NCBI GenBank assembly: GCA_003210315.1
Contig: QCVQ01000013.1
Location: 1-41,868 of the forward strand
Direction: 5' to 3'
DNA from: Synechococcus sp. AG-686-F08
GTDB taxonomy: Bacteria > Cyanobacteriota > Cyanobacteriia > PCC-6307 > Cyanobiaceae
DNA length: 41,868 nucleotides
Shown here: positions 8,587 through 17,957 of the stretch, piece after piece
How positions within the stretch are numbered: the stretch's first letter is position 1
Layout: the number at the start of each line of letters is the position of its first letter
Notes under the pieces: model-generated
The model's database searches: none
Told to the model about the DNA's origin: nothing
The model's input: the letters and a program-made list of their open reading frames with translations, nothing else
Program-made: the position numbers and the translations under genes

Positions 8587-8608
8587 CATATGAATACTTA
8601 ACCAACAA

Positions 8609-9664
8609 TCAGAGTGCGTTACCGCGAGGCAGAACCTCTTCAGGGAAGACGAAGTTTTCGTGCGGCTGGTCAGCCGGTGCCATCCAGGCACGCAGACCTT
8701 CATTCAGAAGAATGTTCTTCGTGTAGAAGGTTTCAAATTCAGGATCCTCAGCTGCGCGGATTTCCTGTGACACGAAGTCATAGGCACGCAAGTTGAGTGC
8801 AAGGCCGATGATGCCGATGGAACTGGTCCACAGGCCCATCACTGGCACGAACAGCATGAAGAAGTGCAGCCAACGCTTGTTGGAAAACGCAATTCCGAAG
8901 ATTTGGCTCCAGAAACGGTTGGCGGTGACCATCGAATAGGTCTCTTCTTCCTGGGTGGGTTCAAACGCCTTGAAGGTGTTCGACTGTTCACCATCCTCAA
9001 AAAGGGTGTTTTCCACAGTCGCGCCGTGAATGGCGCAAAGCAGTGCACCGCCAAGAATGCCGGCCACTCCCATCATGTGGAATGGATTCAGGGTCCAGTT
9101 ATGGAAGCCCTGGAGGAACAACAGGAAGCGGAAAATTGCAGCCACACCAAAGGAGGGCGCAAAGAACCAGCTGCTCTGTCCCAAGGGGTACATCAAGAAG
9201 ACACTGACGAACACCGCAATCGGACCTGAGAAGGCGATGGCGTTGTAAGGACGAATGCCGACGAGACGAGCAATTTCGAACTGACGCAGCATGAAGCCGA
9301 TCAGTGCGAAGGCGCCGTGGAGAGCAACGAAAGCCCAGAGGCCTCCAAGTTGACACCAGCGGACAAAATCACCCTGGGCTTCTGGGCCCCAGAGCAAGAG
9401 AAGGCTGTGACCCATCGCATCAGCGGGGGTGGACACAGCAGCGGTGAGAAAGTTGCAACCCTCGAGGTACGACGACGCGATGCCGTGGGTGTACCAGGAA
9501 GTTACAAAAGTGGTTCCCGTTAACCAGCCACCAATGGAGAGGTAGGCCGTGGGGAGAAGAAGAATGCCGGACCAGCCGACAAAAACAAATCGGTCGCGTT
9601 TGAGCCAGTCATCGAGGACGTCGAACCATCCCCGCTGCGGCATGCGACCTGCAGCGATCGTCAT
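8609..9664 (-). CDS. psbD: Photosystem II reaction centre D2 protein
   Basis: This 351-residue protein is the D2 core subunit of photosystem II in the thylakoid membrane. With D1 it binds P680, pheophytin, QA and the non-haem iron. The sequence is unmistakable from N-terminus ([20 protein letters not shown]) to C-terminus ([12 protein letters not shown]), is full length, and includes the donor-side and quinone-side helices with their conserved histidines. There is no psbC downstream: a terminator follows at once. In cyanobacteria one psbD copy usually overlaps psbC and a second copy stands alone and is light-responsive, so this is probably the stand-alone copy (psbD2). That assignment is inference because the rest of the genome is not visible. 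Confidence 0.97.
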   Translation of the reverse strand: MTIAAGRMPQRGWFDVLDDWLKRDRFVFVGWSGILLLPTAYLSIGGWLTGTTFVTSWYTHGIASSYLEGCNFLTAAVSTPADAMGHSLLLLWGPEAQGDFVRWCQLGGLWAFVALHGAFALIGFMLRQFEIARLVGIRPYNAIAFSGPIAVFVSVFLMYPLGQSSWFFAPSFGVAAIFRFLLFLQGFHNWTLNPFHMMGVAGILGGALLCAIHGATVENTLFEDGEQSNTFKAFEPTQEEETYSMVTANRFWSQIFGIAFSNKRWLHFFMLFVPVMGLWTSSIGIIGLALNLRAYDFVSQEIRAAEDPEFETFYTKNILLNEGLRAWMAPADQPHENFVFPEEVLPRGNAL

Positions 9665-9669
9665 GAGAG

Positions 9670-9683
9670 AGCTTCATGAAGCT
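9670..9683 (-). promoter_or_regulatory. Palindrome in the psbD leader
   Basis: AGCTTCATGAAGCT is a perfect 14-base palindrome ending five bases before the psbD start codon. In RNA it could fold as a 5-bp stem with a CATG loop over the ribosome-binding area. The loop ATG opens a short out-of-frame reading frame that overlaps the psbD start. It may serve in translational control or as a protein site; neither is proven. Confidence 0.4.
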
Positions 9684-9821
9684 TTACGTTCGTGAGCCTA
9701 GAGGCCTGGGCCGTTTCTGCAGGGGCAACACAGCGCCGAAGCCCATAGATGAGTGAAAATACTCAGACCTCCGTTTCCTGCTTCTGGCGAGGAGAATGGA
9801 ATCACAAACACTTTTTTATCT

Positions 9822-10085
9822 GTGTACGTCGTCGAATTAGCTCTTCGCATGAGCCCGATGCCTATTTCTGTCCAACGGAAGGAATCGGGAGACGCCGAAT
9901 CTGTCTATCAACAGGTTCGCCAAGCTCTTGAACAGGGACAGCCACGACTGCTTGAAATGACCTGCGAAAAGGTGGAAGGCAAACGTCTCAGCGTTTTAAC
10001 GAGCGACGTCTTAGCCGTTCAGATCTACGAGAAAACGGCGGCATCCGGGGGGAGCAAACGGCCAGGCTTTTCACTCGACAGCTAA
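9822..10085 (+). CDS. UPF0367 family protein
   Basis: This small soluble cyanobacterial protein of unknown function matches UPF0367 as I remember it: [18 protein letters not shown], then LLEMTCEK and VLAVQIYEK. The frame is open further upstream (to 9753), but the family begins at the MYVVEL-like stretch. I therefore choose the GTG at 9822 (87 residues) over the ATG at 9753 or those at 9849/9858. It is divergent from psbD and lies 5 bases before the ECF-type ATPase gene, so the two are probably co-transcribed. No catalytic motif is visible. Confidence 0.78.
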   Translation: MYVVELALRMSPMPISVQRKESGDAESVYQQVRQALEQGQPRLLEMTCEKVEGKRLSVLTSDVLAVQIYEKTAASGGSKRPGFSLDS

Positions 10086-10090
10086 TCCCT

Positions 10091-10771
10091 GTGGGAACGG
10101 ACACCAACGAACGGGTTCTTCAGTTTGAAGGCGTGAGTTTTTGCTGGACCGGCGGAACCCGCGCATTAGACCGCTGCAGCTTCAGCGTTCCAGGCCCAGG
10201 CCTGTGGATGCTCGTTGGCAGCAACGGGAGCGGGAAAAGCACCTTGTTTCGAATGATTGGGGGGTTGATCCAACCGCAATCGGGACGAGTGGACTGCAAG
10301 GTTCAAACAGCCTTGGTGTTCCAAAATCCCGACCACCAACTCCTACTGCCCAGTTGCGGCAGCGACCTTCTCCTCAACCTTCCACCCACGATTGCTCCTT
10401 CCCTTAAACGCAAGCGCATCGCCAATCTGCTTGAACAGGTTGGACTCGCTGGCATGGAGGGGCGGCAAATTCACACGCTGAGTGGTGGCCAAAAACAGCG
10501 TCTGGCCATAGCTGGTGCTCTAGCCAGCGAAGCAAAACTTCTGCTTTTAGACGAACCAACTGCCCTTCTGGATCCATCGAGCCAAAGCTCGGTTTTGGCA
10601 ACGGTGCAACAGCTGTGTCACCGCTCACGGAATCCACTTACAGCGCTGTGGATCACGCATCGGCTGGATGAACTGGACCATGCTGACGGCGCATCCCTAA
10701 TGAAAAAAGGCAGAATTGGACCCTGGGAAAAAGGTCCTGCTTTGCGCCGCACGCTCAAGGCACTTGCCTAA
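10091..10771 (+). CDS. ABC transporter ATPase, energy-coupling-factor (EcfA/CbiO) type
   Basis: This 226-residue nucleotide-binding subunit has all ATPase motifs: Walker A GSNGSGKST (about 43-51), a Q-loop in VFQNPDHQ, the signature LSGGQKQR, Walker B LLLLDEPTALLDP and the H-loop ITH. The QNPDHQL stretch after Walker A is typical of ECF-transporter ATPases that power uptake of vitamins or metal ions. No transmembrane EcfT or substrate-binding S component is adjacent, so it must work with partners coded elsewhere, and the substrate cannot be told. It starts with GTG and follows the UPF0367 gene by 5 bases. Confidence 0.82.
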   Translation: MGTDTNERVLQFEGVSFCWTGGTRALDRCSFSVPGPGLWMLVGSNGSGKSTLFRMIGGLIQPQSGRVDCKVQTALVFQNPDHQLLLPSCGSDLLLNLPPTIAPSLKRKRIANLLEQVGLAGMEGRQIHTLSGGQKQRLAIAGALASEAKLLLLDEPTALLDPSSQSSVLATVQQLCHRSRNPLTALWITHRLDELDHADGASLMKKGRIGPWEKGPALRRTLKALA

Positions 10772-10806
10772 GTCAGGGCCTGGCAGTTAAGGTCTCGTGG
10801 TCTCAA

Positions 10807-10878
10807 TCCTCGGTAGCTCAGCGGTAGAGCGGTCGACTGTTAATCGATTGGTCGCAGGTTCGAATCCCGCCCGGGGAG
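10807..10878 (+). tRNA. trnN: tRNA-Asn (GTT anticodon)
   Basis: This is a 72-base cloverleaf. The acceptor TCCTCGG (10807-10813) pairs with CCGGGGA (10871-10877, one T-G pair), followed by discriminator G. It has a D-arm with AGCTCAGCGGTAGAGC, anticodon GTT at 10839-10841, and a T-arm with GGTTCGAATCC. No CCA is encoded, consistent with the CCA-adding enzyme gene in this window. No intron. Confidence 0.96.
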
Positions 10879-10887
10879 TTTCAAACG

Positions 10888-10923
10888 AATGTCATCACCC
10901 ACAAGGTGGTGACATTTTTTTTT
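10888..10923 (+). terminator. Intrinsic terminator after tRNA-Asn
   Basis: AATGTCATCACC pairs with GGTGGTGACATT around the loop CACAA, and a run of nine or more T follows (10915-10923). It lies 10 bases after the tRNA end. This is the clearest terminator in the window. Confidence 0.93.
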
Positions 10924-11181
10924 GGCCTTAGCAGCACATTTTTTTCTTCATTCATAAGAAAATCGCCACTGCATGCCATCCAAATCAGAAGATTTCCTGT
11001 AGAGCCGCGCAAGCCAATCTCCGCGTTACTGCGCCAAACCCCTGTCAGGCAAACGACTTCTAGAGACATGCCAACCATGAAGGCCAGCACCTGAATTCTG
11101 CACAAACTGGTTGATCTTGAGAGAATTACTCCTTAATGACGCGGCACTACCTCGTCCAACTGTTTTTTCGCCAGCATTTAG
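10924..11181. other. Upstream region of rpaA, no gene seen
   Basis: About 260 bases lie between the tRNA terminator and rpaA. The short frames on either strand have no family resemblance and one reads through the terminator. It presumably holds the rpaA promoter and leader; I could not place the boxes with confidence. Confidence 0.45.
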
Positions 11182-11982
11182 ATGAAACCTTCCATCCTGC
11201 TGATCGAAGACGACAGGGACATGAGCGAACTGGTAGGCGGTCACCTCGAGCACAGCGGTTTTGATGTTCAGCGGGCTGACGACGGAATTAAGGGTCAGGC
11301 ACTTGCACTGCAATACACCCCAGATTTAATCCTGCTCGATTTAATGCTTCCCAACGTGGATGGGCTAACGCTCTGCCAGAGACTTCGCCGCGATGAAAGA
11401 ACGGCATCGATTCCCATCCTCATGCTGACGGCCTTGGGGGGGACGAAAGACAAGGTGAGCGGATTTAATTCGGGGGCTGATGATTACCTCACAAAACCAT
11501 TTGATCTCGAAGAGCTCCAAGCCCGCGTCAAAGCGCTCCTTAGGAGAAGCGACAGAGCTCCCATTGGAACCTCCGGAAATCATCACGAAATCCTGAGTTA
11601 TGGGCCATTGACCTTGGTGCCTGAACGCTTTGAGGCGATCTGGTTTGATCATCCTGTGAGGCTCACCCATCTGGAATTTGAGCTTCTGCATTGCTTGCTC
11701 CAACGCCACGGTCAAACCGTTGCACCCTCTCTCATCCTCAAGGAAGTGTGGGGTTATGAGCCAGACGACGACATTGAGACGATCCGCGTTCACGTTCGTC
11801 ACCTACGCACGAAATTAGAACCAGACCCACGCAAACCACGGTTTATCAAAACTGTTTATGGGGCTGGCTACTGCCTCGAGCTACCTACCGGAGCCCAACT
11901 CGATGGGCTCCAGGATGTTCTTGCTCAGGCGCGCCACGATCGAGAGCAAAAAGCTGAAGCGGCCAATCGGGCCACGGCCTGA
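11182..11982 (+). CDS. rpaA: Response regulator RpaA, OmpR family
   Basis: This two-domain transcription factor of 266 residues has a receiver domain (1-~120) with the acidic pair ED/D (10-11), phospho-acceptor D53, T83 and K105, then an OmpR/PhoB winged helix (about 135-235) ending in [12 protein letters not shown]. The receiver text [10 protein letters not shown] and the DNA-binding text [20 protein letters not shown] match RpaA rather than RpaB. In cyanobacteria RpaA receives the SasA/KaiC circadian signal and also influences phycobilisome association. The ~30-residue Ala/Arg/Gln-rich tail is outside the fold. It sits alone on + with convergent holB 10 bases downstream, a neighbourhood typical of rpaA in marine Synechococcus. 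Confidence 0.92.
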   Translation: MKPSILLIEDDRDMSELVGGHLEHSGFDVQRADDGIKGQALALQYTPDLILLDLMLPNVDGLTLCQRLRRDERTASIPILMLTALGGTKDKVSGFNSGADDYLTKPFDLEELQARVKALLRRSDRAPIGTSGNHHEILSYGPLTLVPERFEAIWFDHPVRLTHLEFELLHCLLQRHGQTVAPSLILKEVWGYEPDDDIETIRVHVRHLRTKLEPDPRKPRFIKTVYGAGYCLELPTGAQLDGLQDVLAQARHDREQKAEAANRATA

Positions 11983-11992
11983 TCTTCAACGG

Positions 11993-12976
11993 TCAAAGCC
12001 CCATCAAATTGAGAAGCGTGACTTCCCAGGCCAACCTGGGTTGCACAAATGAGAGCAATTGAACGCGTAAACGCTCAAGTTTTCTAAGAACCTGCTCATT
12101 TTTTTGTTCCCTCCAAAAGTGCTGCTGCAGCCAATTGATCAGCCAAAGCTGTTGCTCGCCATCGAGAGCCTCAGTGAGATCACGCGCAAGCCCTAGGGCC
12201 TCGATCGGCTGGGTTGGAAAGACGTTCAAACGCCCGATCAGATCGGGTGGGACACGAGACCACTGCTTGACATGGCCCAGTAACGCACCTGGAGAACCAC
12301 CAGCCATCGCGACCAATTCAGGCTGCATCAGCCCTTGCTTCACAGCCTCTTGATCCACCTCAGCGGGCAAATGTTGGAGAACTAACTGCATGTCTTTCGC
12401 ACTGAGCTGGATCAAGCGAATCAGCTGACAGCGTGAACGAATCGTGGACAGCAGCCGTTCGGGAGCAGCCGACATCAAGATCAACACGCCATGGCCTGGT
12501 TCCTCAAGCGTTTTGAGAAGAGCATTAGCAGCAGCTTCCGCCATCGCCTCTGGCTCCTCGAGCACGACAAGGCCACGCGATGACTCCAACGGTTGACGTG
12601 AAAGGAAGCGGCTGATGTCGCGAATCTGATCCAACCTCACAAGGGGAGGGGTTCGCCGACTCACGCCTGCCTCTTCAGCTTCAGAGCGAGAAATCAAACG
12701 CCCCTGGTGGCTGTAGCTGGGTTCCACCCAGAGAAGATCAGGGTGGTTGCGTTCTGCCAAGCGACGTCGCTGGCGCTGATTGCACTGGCCTTCACTGATC
12801 ACACCCTCGAGGAAGCGAAGAACAGCAAGGCGCCGGCCAACGCCTTCTGGACCAGCGAAGACATAGGCAGGAGCAAGCCGCTTCTGCTTCAGAGCTGCCT
12901 TTAAAAGGGTCACCGCTAGAGGCTGGCCCACCAGATCGGCAAACAGATCTTGCTCTTCAAGCAACACGTCGCTCAT
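11993..12976 (-). CDS. holB: DNA polymerase III delta-prime subunit
   Basis: This 327-residue clamp-loader subunit has an AAA+-type fold with FADLVGQPLA at the N-terminus, a P-loop remnant GPEGVGRR in which the usual Lys is Arg, LEEPEAM in the Walker B place, and the RSRCQ motif (SRC arginine finger) that acts on the neighbouring ATPase subunit. Loss of the P-loop Lys fits delta-prime, which does not hydrolyse ATP. The zinc-binding Cys cluster of bacterial delta-prime is not evident. I start at ATG 12976, which overlaps the tmk stop as TGATG, instead of the TTG at 12985. Confidence 0.9.
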   Translation of the reverse strand: MSDVLLEEQDLFADLVGQPLAVTLLKAALKQKRLAPAYVFAGPEGVGRRLAVLRFLEGVISEGQCNQRQRRRLAERNHPDLLWVEPSYSHQGRLISRSEAEEAGVSRRTPPLVRLDQIRDISRFLSRQPLESSRGLVVLEEPEAMAEAAANALLKTLEEPGHGVLILMSAAPERLLSTIRSRCQLIRLIQLSAKDMQLVLQHLPAEVDQEAVKQGLMQPELVAMAGGSPGALLGHVKQWSRVPPDLIGRLNVFPTQPIEALGLARDLTEALDGEQQLWLINWLQQHFWREQKNEQVLRKLERLRVQLLSFVQPRLAWEVTLLNLMGL

Positions 12977-13623
12977 CACCGCCAAACCGCAGCTCTGGAG
13001 AGCAAGGCCGTTTGAATCGCTTCCGCGACCTCCAAAAGCGGACGGTCAGCCACAACCGACACCCAGCCACGTGCCTTCGCCATGTCAGAAAAGCCCTTGG
13101 ACACTCGCTCCAAGAAAGCAACTCCTTCCGCTTCGATGCGATCTTCCTCGCGACTTCCACGCCGCTGAACGCTCAAGGCCAAAGGAATATCAAGCCAAAC
13201 CGTCATGTCGGGGCTGAGGCCTCGTGTGGCAATTCGCTCAAGGTCAGTGATGAGCTCCCGATCGAGACCTCGTCCATAGCCCTGGTAAGCCATCGTCGAC
13301 CCCGTAAAGCGATCACTGAGAACCCAATCACCTCGCTCTAATGCAGGCTGAATGACTCGGTCCACGTGTTGGGCACGATCCGCTGCATACAACAACAACT
13401 CTGCTGTAGGCCCCGGGTCAGCATCTTGAGGGGGATGGAGCAAAAGCTGTCGAAGACTTGCCCCCAGGGCCGTTCCCCCTGGTTCTCTAGTCACAACCAA
13501 CTGAGATTCATGGGGCATCAGTCCGCTCTTGGGAAGCCAACTGGACAGCTGCTGAAGCTGGGTGGTTTTGCCACAACCATCAATGCCCTCCAGCACCAGC
13601 AGTCGCCCCTTCATCGTGGTCAT
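12976..13623 (-). CDS. tmk: Thymidylate kinase
   Basis: This 215-residue cytosolic kinase phosphorylates dTMP to dTDP with ATP. The P-loop is LEGIDGCGKTT, the substrate-site motif is LSDRFTGSTMAYQG, and TREPGGT lies in the dTMP-binding region. Length is normal for the family. It sits between the copper ATPase (2-base gap) and holB (stop/start overlap TGATG), so all three are probably on one mRNA. An ATG three codons in (13614) is an alternative start. Confidence 0.95.
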   Translation of the reverse strand: MTTMKGRLLVLEGIDGCGKTTQLQQLSSWLPKSGLMPHESQLVVTREPGGTALGASLRQLLLHPPQDADPGPTAELLLYAADRAQHVDRVIQPALERGDWVLSDRFTGSTMAYQGYGRGLDRELITDLERIATRGLSPDMTVWLDIPLALSVQRRGSREEDRIEAEGVAFLERVSKGFSDMAKARGWVSVVADRPLLEVAEAIQTALLSRAAVWR

Positions 13624-13625
13624 GG

Positions 13626-15971
13626 TTAGCGAAGCCGCAAGCTGAGGGCATTCAGCACCACAGACACCGAGCTAAATGCCATGAGCAAGGCTGCCAAAGG
13701 TGGGGACAACAAGAGGCCAAAGCCAGGCAGCAACACACCAGCCGCAATCGGCAAAGCGATGAGGTTGTATCCAAAAGCCCAAATCAAGTTTTGACGGATT
13801 TTGGCCATCGTTCGCCTGGCCAAGCAAAGCGCCTCAGGCACCGCCTCAAGCCTGTCCCCGAGCAGCACAAGGTCAGCCGTATCCTGGGCAATCTGGGTTC
13901 CTGTGCCCACTGCGATGCCAAGGTCGGCTGCCGCCAAGGCGGGGGCATCGTTGATGCCGTCACCGACCATCGCCACAGCTCCCTGCTCGCGCAAAAGCTC
14001 AAGCCGTTCAAGTTTTTGATGCGGCAAGAGCTGCCAAGCCAGATCAGCGTCCGCAAAACCAAGCTCACGTCCCACCCGTTCAACGGTCTGGCGACGATCC
14101 CCACTCAACATGGCGACGGACTGGCCCTGATCTCGTAAGCGCTGGATAGCGAGCGATGCATCCGGGCGCAGTCGATCGTCGACGGTGACGAGGCCCAATG
14201 GATTCTCGGCCAAGGCAACAGCCACTAACGACTGCCCACTCTGAAGAGCCGAATCCAGCGTTTGTTGCTGTTGCTCTGTCCAGGACACCCCTTGATCACG
14301 TAGCCATTCCGGGGAGCCGACACGCACAAGACCATCCACTCCTTGCAAACGGCCTTCCATTCCCGCACCAGGAGTGGTGCGGCTGGACTCAACTCCGAGA
14401 AGAGGCAGCTGAAGTCGTTGTGCCTCCTGCAACAGCGCGTGGGCCAGTGGATGACGGCTCGTCTGCTCAAGACTGGCCGCCAGCTGAAGCGTTTGAGGAG
14501 GATCTTCGCTGGCTAAAACCGAATCAACCAGGGGTCGGCCGAGCGTGAGGGTGCCCGTCTTATCGAAGACCATGCGCTGCACGGAGGCTGCCAACTCGAT
14601 TACATCTCCTCCTCGAAACAACCAGCCCTGCTTCGCTGCCAAGCCAGATGAGACAGTGATCACGGTGGGAGTGGCCAGACCAAGCGCACAAGGGCAAGCC
14701 ACCACAAGCACCGCAATGGAGAGCTGGAGAGCAAGACCAAGCGGCGTCTCAGCGCCAGCACCAAGAGAGCCATGCAGACCATGCGCATGGCCGTGATCCA
14801 TCAACGCGACAGGAACATCAAGAACCTGAGGCCAGAGACGACAACCGACCTGCCACCAAAACAAGAACGTGAGAATGGCAAAACTCACCACCGCATAACA
14901 AAACTGGCCGGCGACGCGATCGGCAAGGCCCTGAATCGGCGCCTTCCTTGCCTGGGCCTGCGCCACCAAATCAATAATCCGAGCCAGGGCCGTTTCACGA
15001 CCAATCCGCTGCACCTCAATGATCAAGGTGGCCTCCAGGTTGAGGCTGCCTGAACTGAGCTCAGCGCCAGGGGAAGCATCCAGAGGCAAGGGTTCGCCAG
15101 TGAGGCTGGAGAGATCCACAGCCGAATGCCCCTCACGCACGATTCCATCCACCGGAACGCGATCGCCGGCCAACAGCTGAACGTGTTCTCCTGGTCGCAG
15201 AGCCGAAACAGACACCTCACGGATCGCGCCATCGTCCATCAACAGTCGAGCAACATCGGGCTGAAGAGCCGCAAGGTCCTGTAGCGCACGGCCCGTACGA
15301 CGGCGCGCCCGCTCTTCTAGGAAACGACCCAGCAACACAAAGCCCAGCAGCATGACCGGCTCGTTAAAGAAGCAGGGCCAACCCACCTGAGGCCAAGCCA
15401 AAGCAACCAAGCTGGCCAAGTAGGCACTTCCCACACCAAGGCTGACCAGGGTGTCCATCGTTGGCACCCCCATTCGAGCTGAGCGCCATCCAGCGATCAG
15501 GATGGGCCGGCCGGGCCCCGCTAAAGCAACAGTGGCCAGTCCAGCGTGAAAAGGAAGCGAACCAAGAGGTGGAACGTGGACGGTTCCGGCTTCAGCCAGA
15601 TGACCCACCACGGACAACACGAGCAAGACAAGAGCGACAATTAACTGACGCCACTGCTTCCACCAACCCCAACTTCGATCAGCCTCAACCGTTGCACCGA
15701 ACGCAGTGGTCTCGCGAGGATGGGCACTGAAACCACGAGCCGTTAAGGCCTCAACGACTCCATCAAGATCAGCAACCGAATCGCTTTCAAAGCGAAGCCA
15801 TGCGCTGCGAGTGACCAGATTCACGCTGGCTTCGCACACCCCGGGTTGATCGAGGAGCGTGCGCTCCACCGAACGCACGCAACCACCGCACTTCATTCCC
15901 TCCACGTCTAAAAGCATCGTGGGAGGTGAATTTGAGGCGTTAGCGGAATTTGTCACAACTGCAGAACGCAT
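13626..15971 (-). CDS. Copper-transporting P1B-type ATPase (CtaA/PacS type)
   Basis: This 781-residue heavy-metal P-type ATPase has a single N-terminal HMA domain with GMKCGGC (C28, C31), a TGE actuator motif (291-293), the CPC copper-site motif (426-428), DKTGT with phospho-Asp 470, an HPLAHAL motif and the hinge GDGINDAPA. It moves Cu(I) across the plasma or thylakoid membrane, in cyanobacteria for plastocyanin and cytochrome oxidase. Which of CtaA or PacS it is I cannot decide. Odd feature: a His-rich stretch DHGHAHGLHG (392-401) in the loop just before the CPC helix. It leads the tmk-holB run and is divergent from ycf3 with 64 bases between starts. Confidence 0.92.
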   Translation of the reverse strand: MRSAVVTNSANASNSPPTMLLDVEGMKCGGCVRSVERTLLDQPGVCEASVNLVTRSAWLRFESDSVADLDGVVEALTARGFSAHPRETTAFGATVEADRSWGWWKQWRQLIVALVLLVLSVVGHLAEAGTVHVPPLGSLPFHAGLATVALAGPGRPILIAGWRSARMGVPTMDTLVSLGVGSAYLASLVALAWPQVGWPCFFNEPVMLLGFVLLGRFLEERARRRTGRALQDLAALQPDVARLLMDDGAIREVSVSALRPGEHVQLLAGDRVPVDGIVREGHSAVDLSSLTGEPLPLDASPGAELSSGSLNLEATLIIEVQRIGRETALARIIDLVAQAQARKAPIQGLADRVAGQFCYAVVSFAILTFLFWWQVGCRLWPQVLDVPVALMDHGHAHGLHGSLGAGAETPLGLALQLSIAVLVVACPCALGLATPTVITVSSGLAAKQGWLFRGGDVIELAASVQRMVFDKTGTLTLGRPLVDSVLASEDPPQTLQLAASLEQTSRHPLAHALLQEAQRLQLPLLGVESSRTTPGAGMEGRLQGVDGLVRVGSPEWLRDQGVSWTEQQQQTLDSALQSGQSLVAVALAENPLGLVTVDDRLRPDASLAIQRLRDQGQSVAMLSGDRRQTVERVGRELGFADADLAWQLLPHQKLERLELLREQGAVAMVGDGINDAPALAAADLGIAVGTGTQIAQDTADLVLLGDRLEAVPEALCLARRTMAKIRQNLIWAFGYNLIALPIAAGVLLPGFGLLLSPPLAALLMAFSSVSVVLNALSLRLR

Positions 15972-16035
15972 TCCTTAACGCTAGGCAGGGCTGCGGATTC
16001 CAGTCAGGATGGAGTCACACCTTTTTTGGTTTCCT

Positions 16036-16557
16036 GTGCCGCGCAGCAATCGAAACGACAATTTTATCGACAAAAGCTTCACGGTCATGGCCGATCTGAT
16101 CGTGAAGCTACTGCCGATTAATGCCCGAGCTAAGGAAGCTTATGTGTATTACCGCGACGGGCTCTCCGCTCAAAACGACGGTGATTACGCCGAAGCCTTG
16201 GAGAACTATGCGGAAAGCCTGAAGCTGGAGGAAAACGCGATTGACCGGGGCGAGACCCTCAAAAACATCGCCATCATTTACATGAGCAACGGAGAAGAAG
16301 AGCGAGCGCTTGAGACCTACCAAAAAGCACTGGATGAAAATCCCAAACAACCTTCATGCTTGAAAAACATGGGTCTCATTTATGAGAAACGTGGTCGCAC
16401 GGCGGAAGAAGAAGGACGTCGTGATGATGCAGACGGCTGGTTTGATCTTGCAGCCGACGTATGGACCCAAGCCGTCAGGCTGAATCCAGGTGGCTACCTC
16501 GATATCGAGAATTGGTTGAAATCAACCGGCCGCAGCAACGTGGACGTTTACTTCTAA
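16036..16557 (+). CDS. ycf3: Photosystem I assembly protein Ycf3
   Basis: This TPR protein chaperones photosystem I assembly at the thylakoid. The N-terminus [19 protein letters not shown] is the Ycf3 hallmark, followed by three TPR units (about residues 35-70, 72-105 and 120-153) with YAEALENY and [10 protein letters not shown] choose the GTG at 16036, giving the canonical 173 residues. The ATG at 16009 would add nine residues that are not part of the family. Its stop overlaps the convergent radA stop by four bases. Divergent from the copper ATPase, with which it may share a 64-base control region. Confidence 0.94.
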   Translation: MPRSNRNDNFIDKSFTVMADLIVKLLPINARAKEAYVYYRDGLSAQNDGDYAEALENYAESLKLEENAIDRGETLKNIAIIYMSNGEEERALETYQKALDENPKQPSCLKNMGLIYEKRGRTAEEEGRRDDADGWFDLAADVWTQAVRLNPGGYLDIENWLKSTGRSNVDVYF

Positions 16558-17957
16558 GCGTCATGGTCGTGATCAGCAGGATTCACACCAAGGGCTAGGA
16601 CCAGCGCTTCAGTGATCGATCCAGCTTCGTGCAGCTCCAAGTTCAAGCTGGCCTCCCCTATTCCGAGTCCACACCCCTTAGGAACCACTGCTCTTCTGAA
16701 TCCAAGACGGACGGCCTCTTGCAAGCGCAGCTCCAACTGCCCAACAGGCCTGAGCTGCCCACCAAGGCCAAGTTCACCAAGCAGGACGGTTCCTGCCGGC
16801 AAGATGAGATCGCGATAACTCGCCACAACAGCAGCAGCCACTCCCAAATCAGCCGCAGGCTCCTCTACATCGAGGCCACCAGCCACAGCGAGGTAGCAAT
16901 CAAAACGTGAGAGGGGCAGGCCCATGTGCTTTTCAAGCACCGCCAGGATCTGATGCAAGCGGTTCACAGCAATTCCTGTGGCCGTGCGTCTTGGACTCGC
17001 ATAGCTCGTGGTGCTGACCAAGGCCTGGAGATCGACAACAAGAGGCCTGGTGCCCTCACAGGCAACAATCGTCGCGACTCCACTGGCCTCATCACCACTC
17101 AAAAACAACTCGCTCGGGTTGTTGACCTCCACAAGACCTTGGCCCTGCATTTCGAACACGCCGAGTTCATGGGTGGCACCAAAGCGATTTTTAACGGCAC
17201 GCAGAAGTCGATGACTTGCGAAACGATCCCCCTCAAAAGTGAGCACGGCGTCTACCAAGTGCTCAAGGACCTTCGGTCCTGCCAACATGCCCTCCTTGGT
17301 TACGTGGCCAACAAGTAGCAAAGCCGTGTTCTGCCGCTTGGCTAATCGCTGCAAAGACGCAGCACATTCCCGAACTTGAGCAACAGATCCAGGAGCGCTC
17401 GACAGGTTGGCGTCATGCAAGGCCTGAATGCTGTCGATGATTGCCACGTCAGGCTGCAGAGCCTCGAGCTCCTCCAACACCAACTCAAGGTCTGTTTCGG
17501 CAAGCAGTTGAAGCCCCTCGCTCTCTCCACCCAAACGCAGCCAGCGCAACTTCACTTGCTGGGCTGATTCCTCAGCGCTGACATACAGAACAGAAAGCCG
17601 GTTCGCCATGACCGATGCGCTTTGAAGCAGCAGCGTGCTTTTACCGATTCCTGGGTCACCCCCCACAAGCACCAGCGAACCAGGTACGACGCCACCGCCC
17701 AAGACGCGATCCAATTCTGGGTAGCCGCTCTCAAGACGTTGAATCGGCCGATCACCCAGATCGGCCATGGCGGTCGAACGTCTCGCCACTGGAGCCTTTG
17801 CTGACTCGGCAGGAGCGCGTCTGCGCCGTCCGTCGTGTTTCGGAGCGGTTTGCTCGATCAGAGAATTCCAGCTACCGCAACTACTGCAGCGGCCAAAAAA
17901 CTGCCGAGTCTGCGCACCACAGCTCTGACAAACAAAAATTGAAGCGGGTCGGGACAC
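16554..17957 (-). CDS. radA: DNA repair protein RadA (Sms)
   Basis: This 467-residue recombination ATPase promotes branch migration and processing of recombination intermediates. In order: a C4 zinc finger (C10, C13, C24, C27), Walker [11 protein letters not shown] (99-108), the RadA-specific KNRFG motif, and a C-terminal Lon-protease-like domain without a protease role. Length is typical. Divergent from rpaB with about 90 bases between the starts. Confidence 0.95.
   Translation of the reverse strand: MSRPASIFVCQSCGAQTRQFFGRCSSCGSWNSLIEQTAPKHDGRRRRAPAESAKAPVARRSTAMADLGDRPIQRLESGYPELDRVLGGGVVPGSLVLVGGDPGIGKSTLLLQSASVMANRLSVLYVSAEESAQQVKLRWLRLGGESEGLQLLAETDLELVLEELEALQPDVAIIDSIQALHDANLSSAPGSVAQVRECAASLQRLAKRQNTALLLVGHVTKEGMLAGPKVLEHLVDAVLTFEGDRFASHRLLRAVKNRFGATHELGVFEMQGQGLVEVNNPSELFLSGDEASGVATIVACEGTRPLVVDLQALVSTTSYASPRRTATGIAVNRLHQILAVLEKHMGLPLSRFDCYLAVAGGLDVEEPAADLGVAAAVVASYRDLILPAGTVLLGELGLGGQLRPVGQLELRLQEAVRLGFRRAVVPKGCGLGIGEASLNLELHEAGSITEALVLALGVNPADHDHDA

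Larger units (their letters stand above)
8285..8608. other. Intergenic region between DUF2079 gene and psbD
   Basis: This A+T-rich gap of 324 bases has no supported gene. It holds a near-perfect inverted repeat about 30 bases upstream of the minus-strand DUF2079 gene and the psbD terminator at its right end. Between them (about 8335-8560) I see no tRNA, no clear small RNA hairpin with T-run and no conserved reading frame. The promoter of the minus-strand DUF2079 gene probably lies here. Confidence 0.5.

Noticed and set aside
9681-9700. HLR1-type RpaB box near psbD
   Set aside because: TTTACGTT occurs on the plus strand near the start, but the second half-site of the direct repeat is missing, so I do not call it.
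10881-11105. Short minus-strand frame between tRNA-Asn and rpaA
   Set aside because: It runs through the tRNA terminator hairpin and resembles nothing; treated as intergenic.
11365-11802. 145-residue minus-strand frame
   Set aside because: Antisense to the rpaA receiver and DNA-binding domains; no recognisable family.
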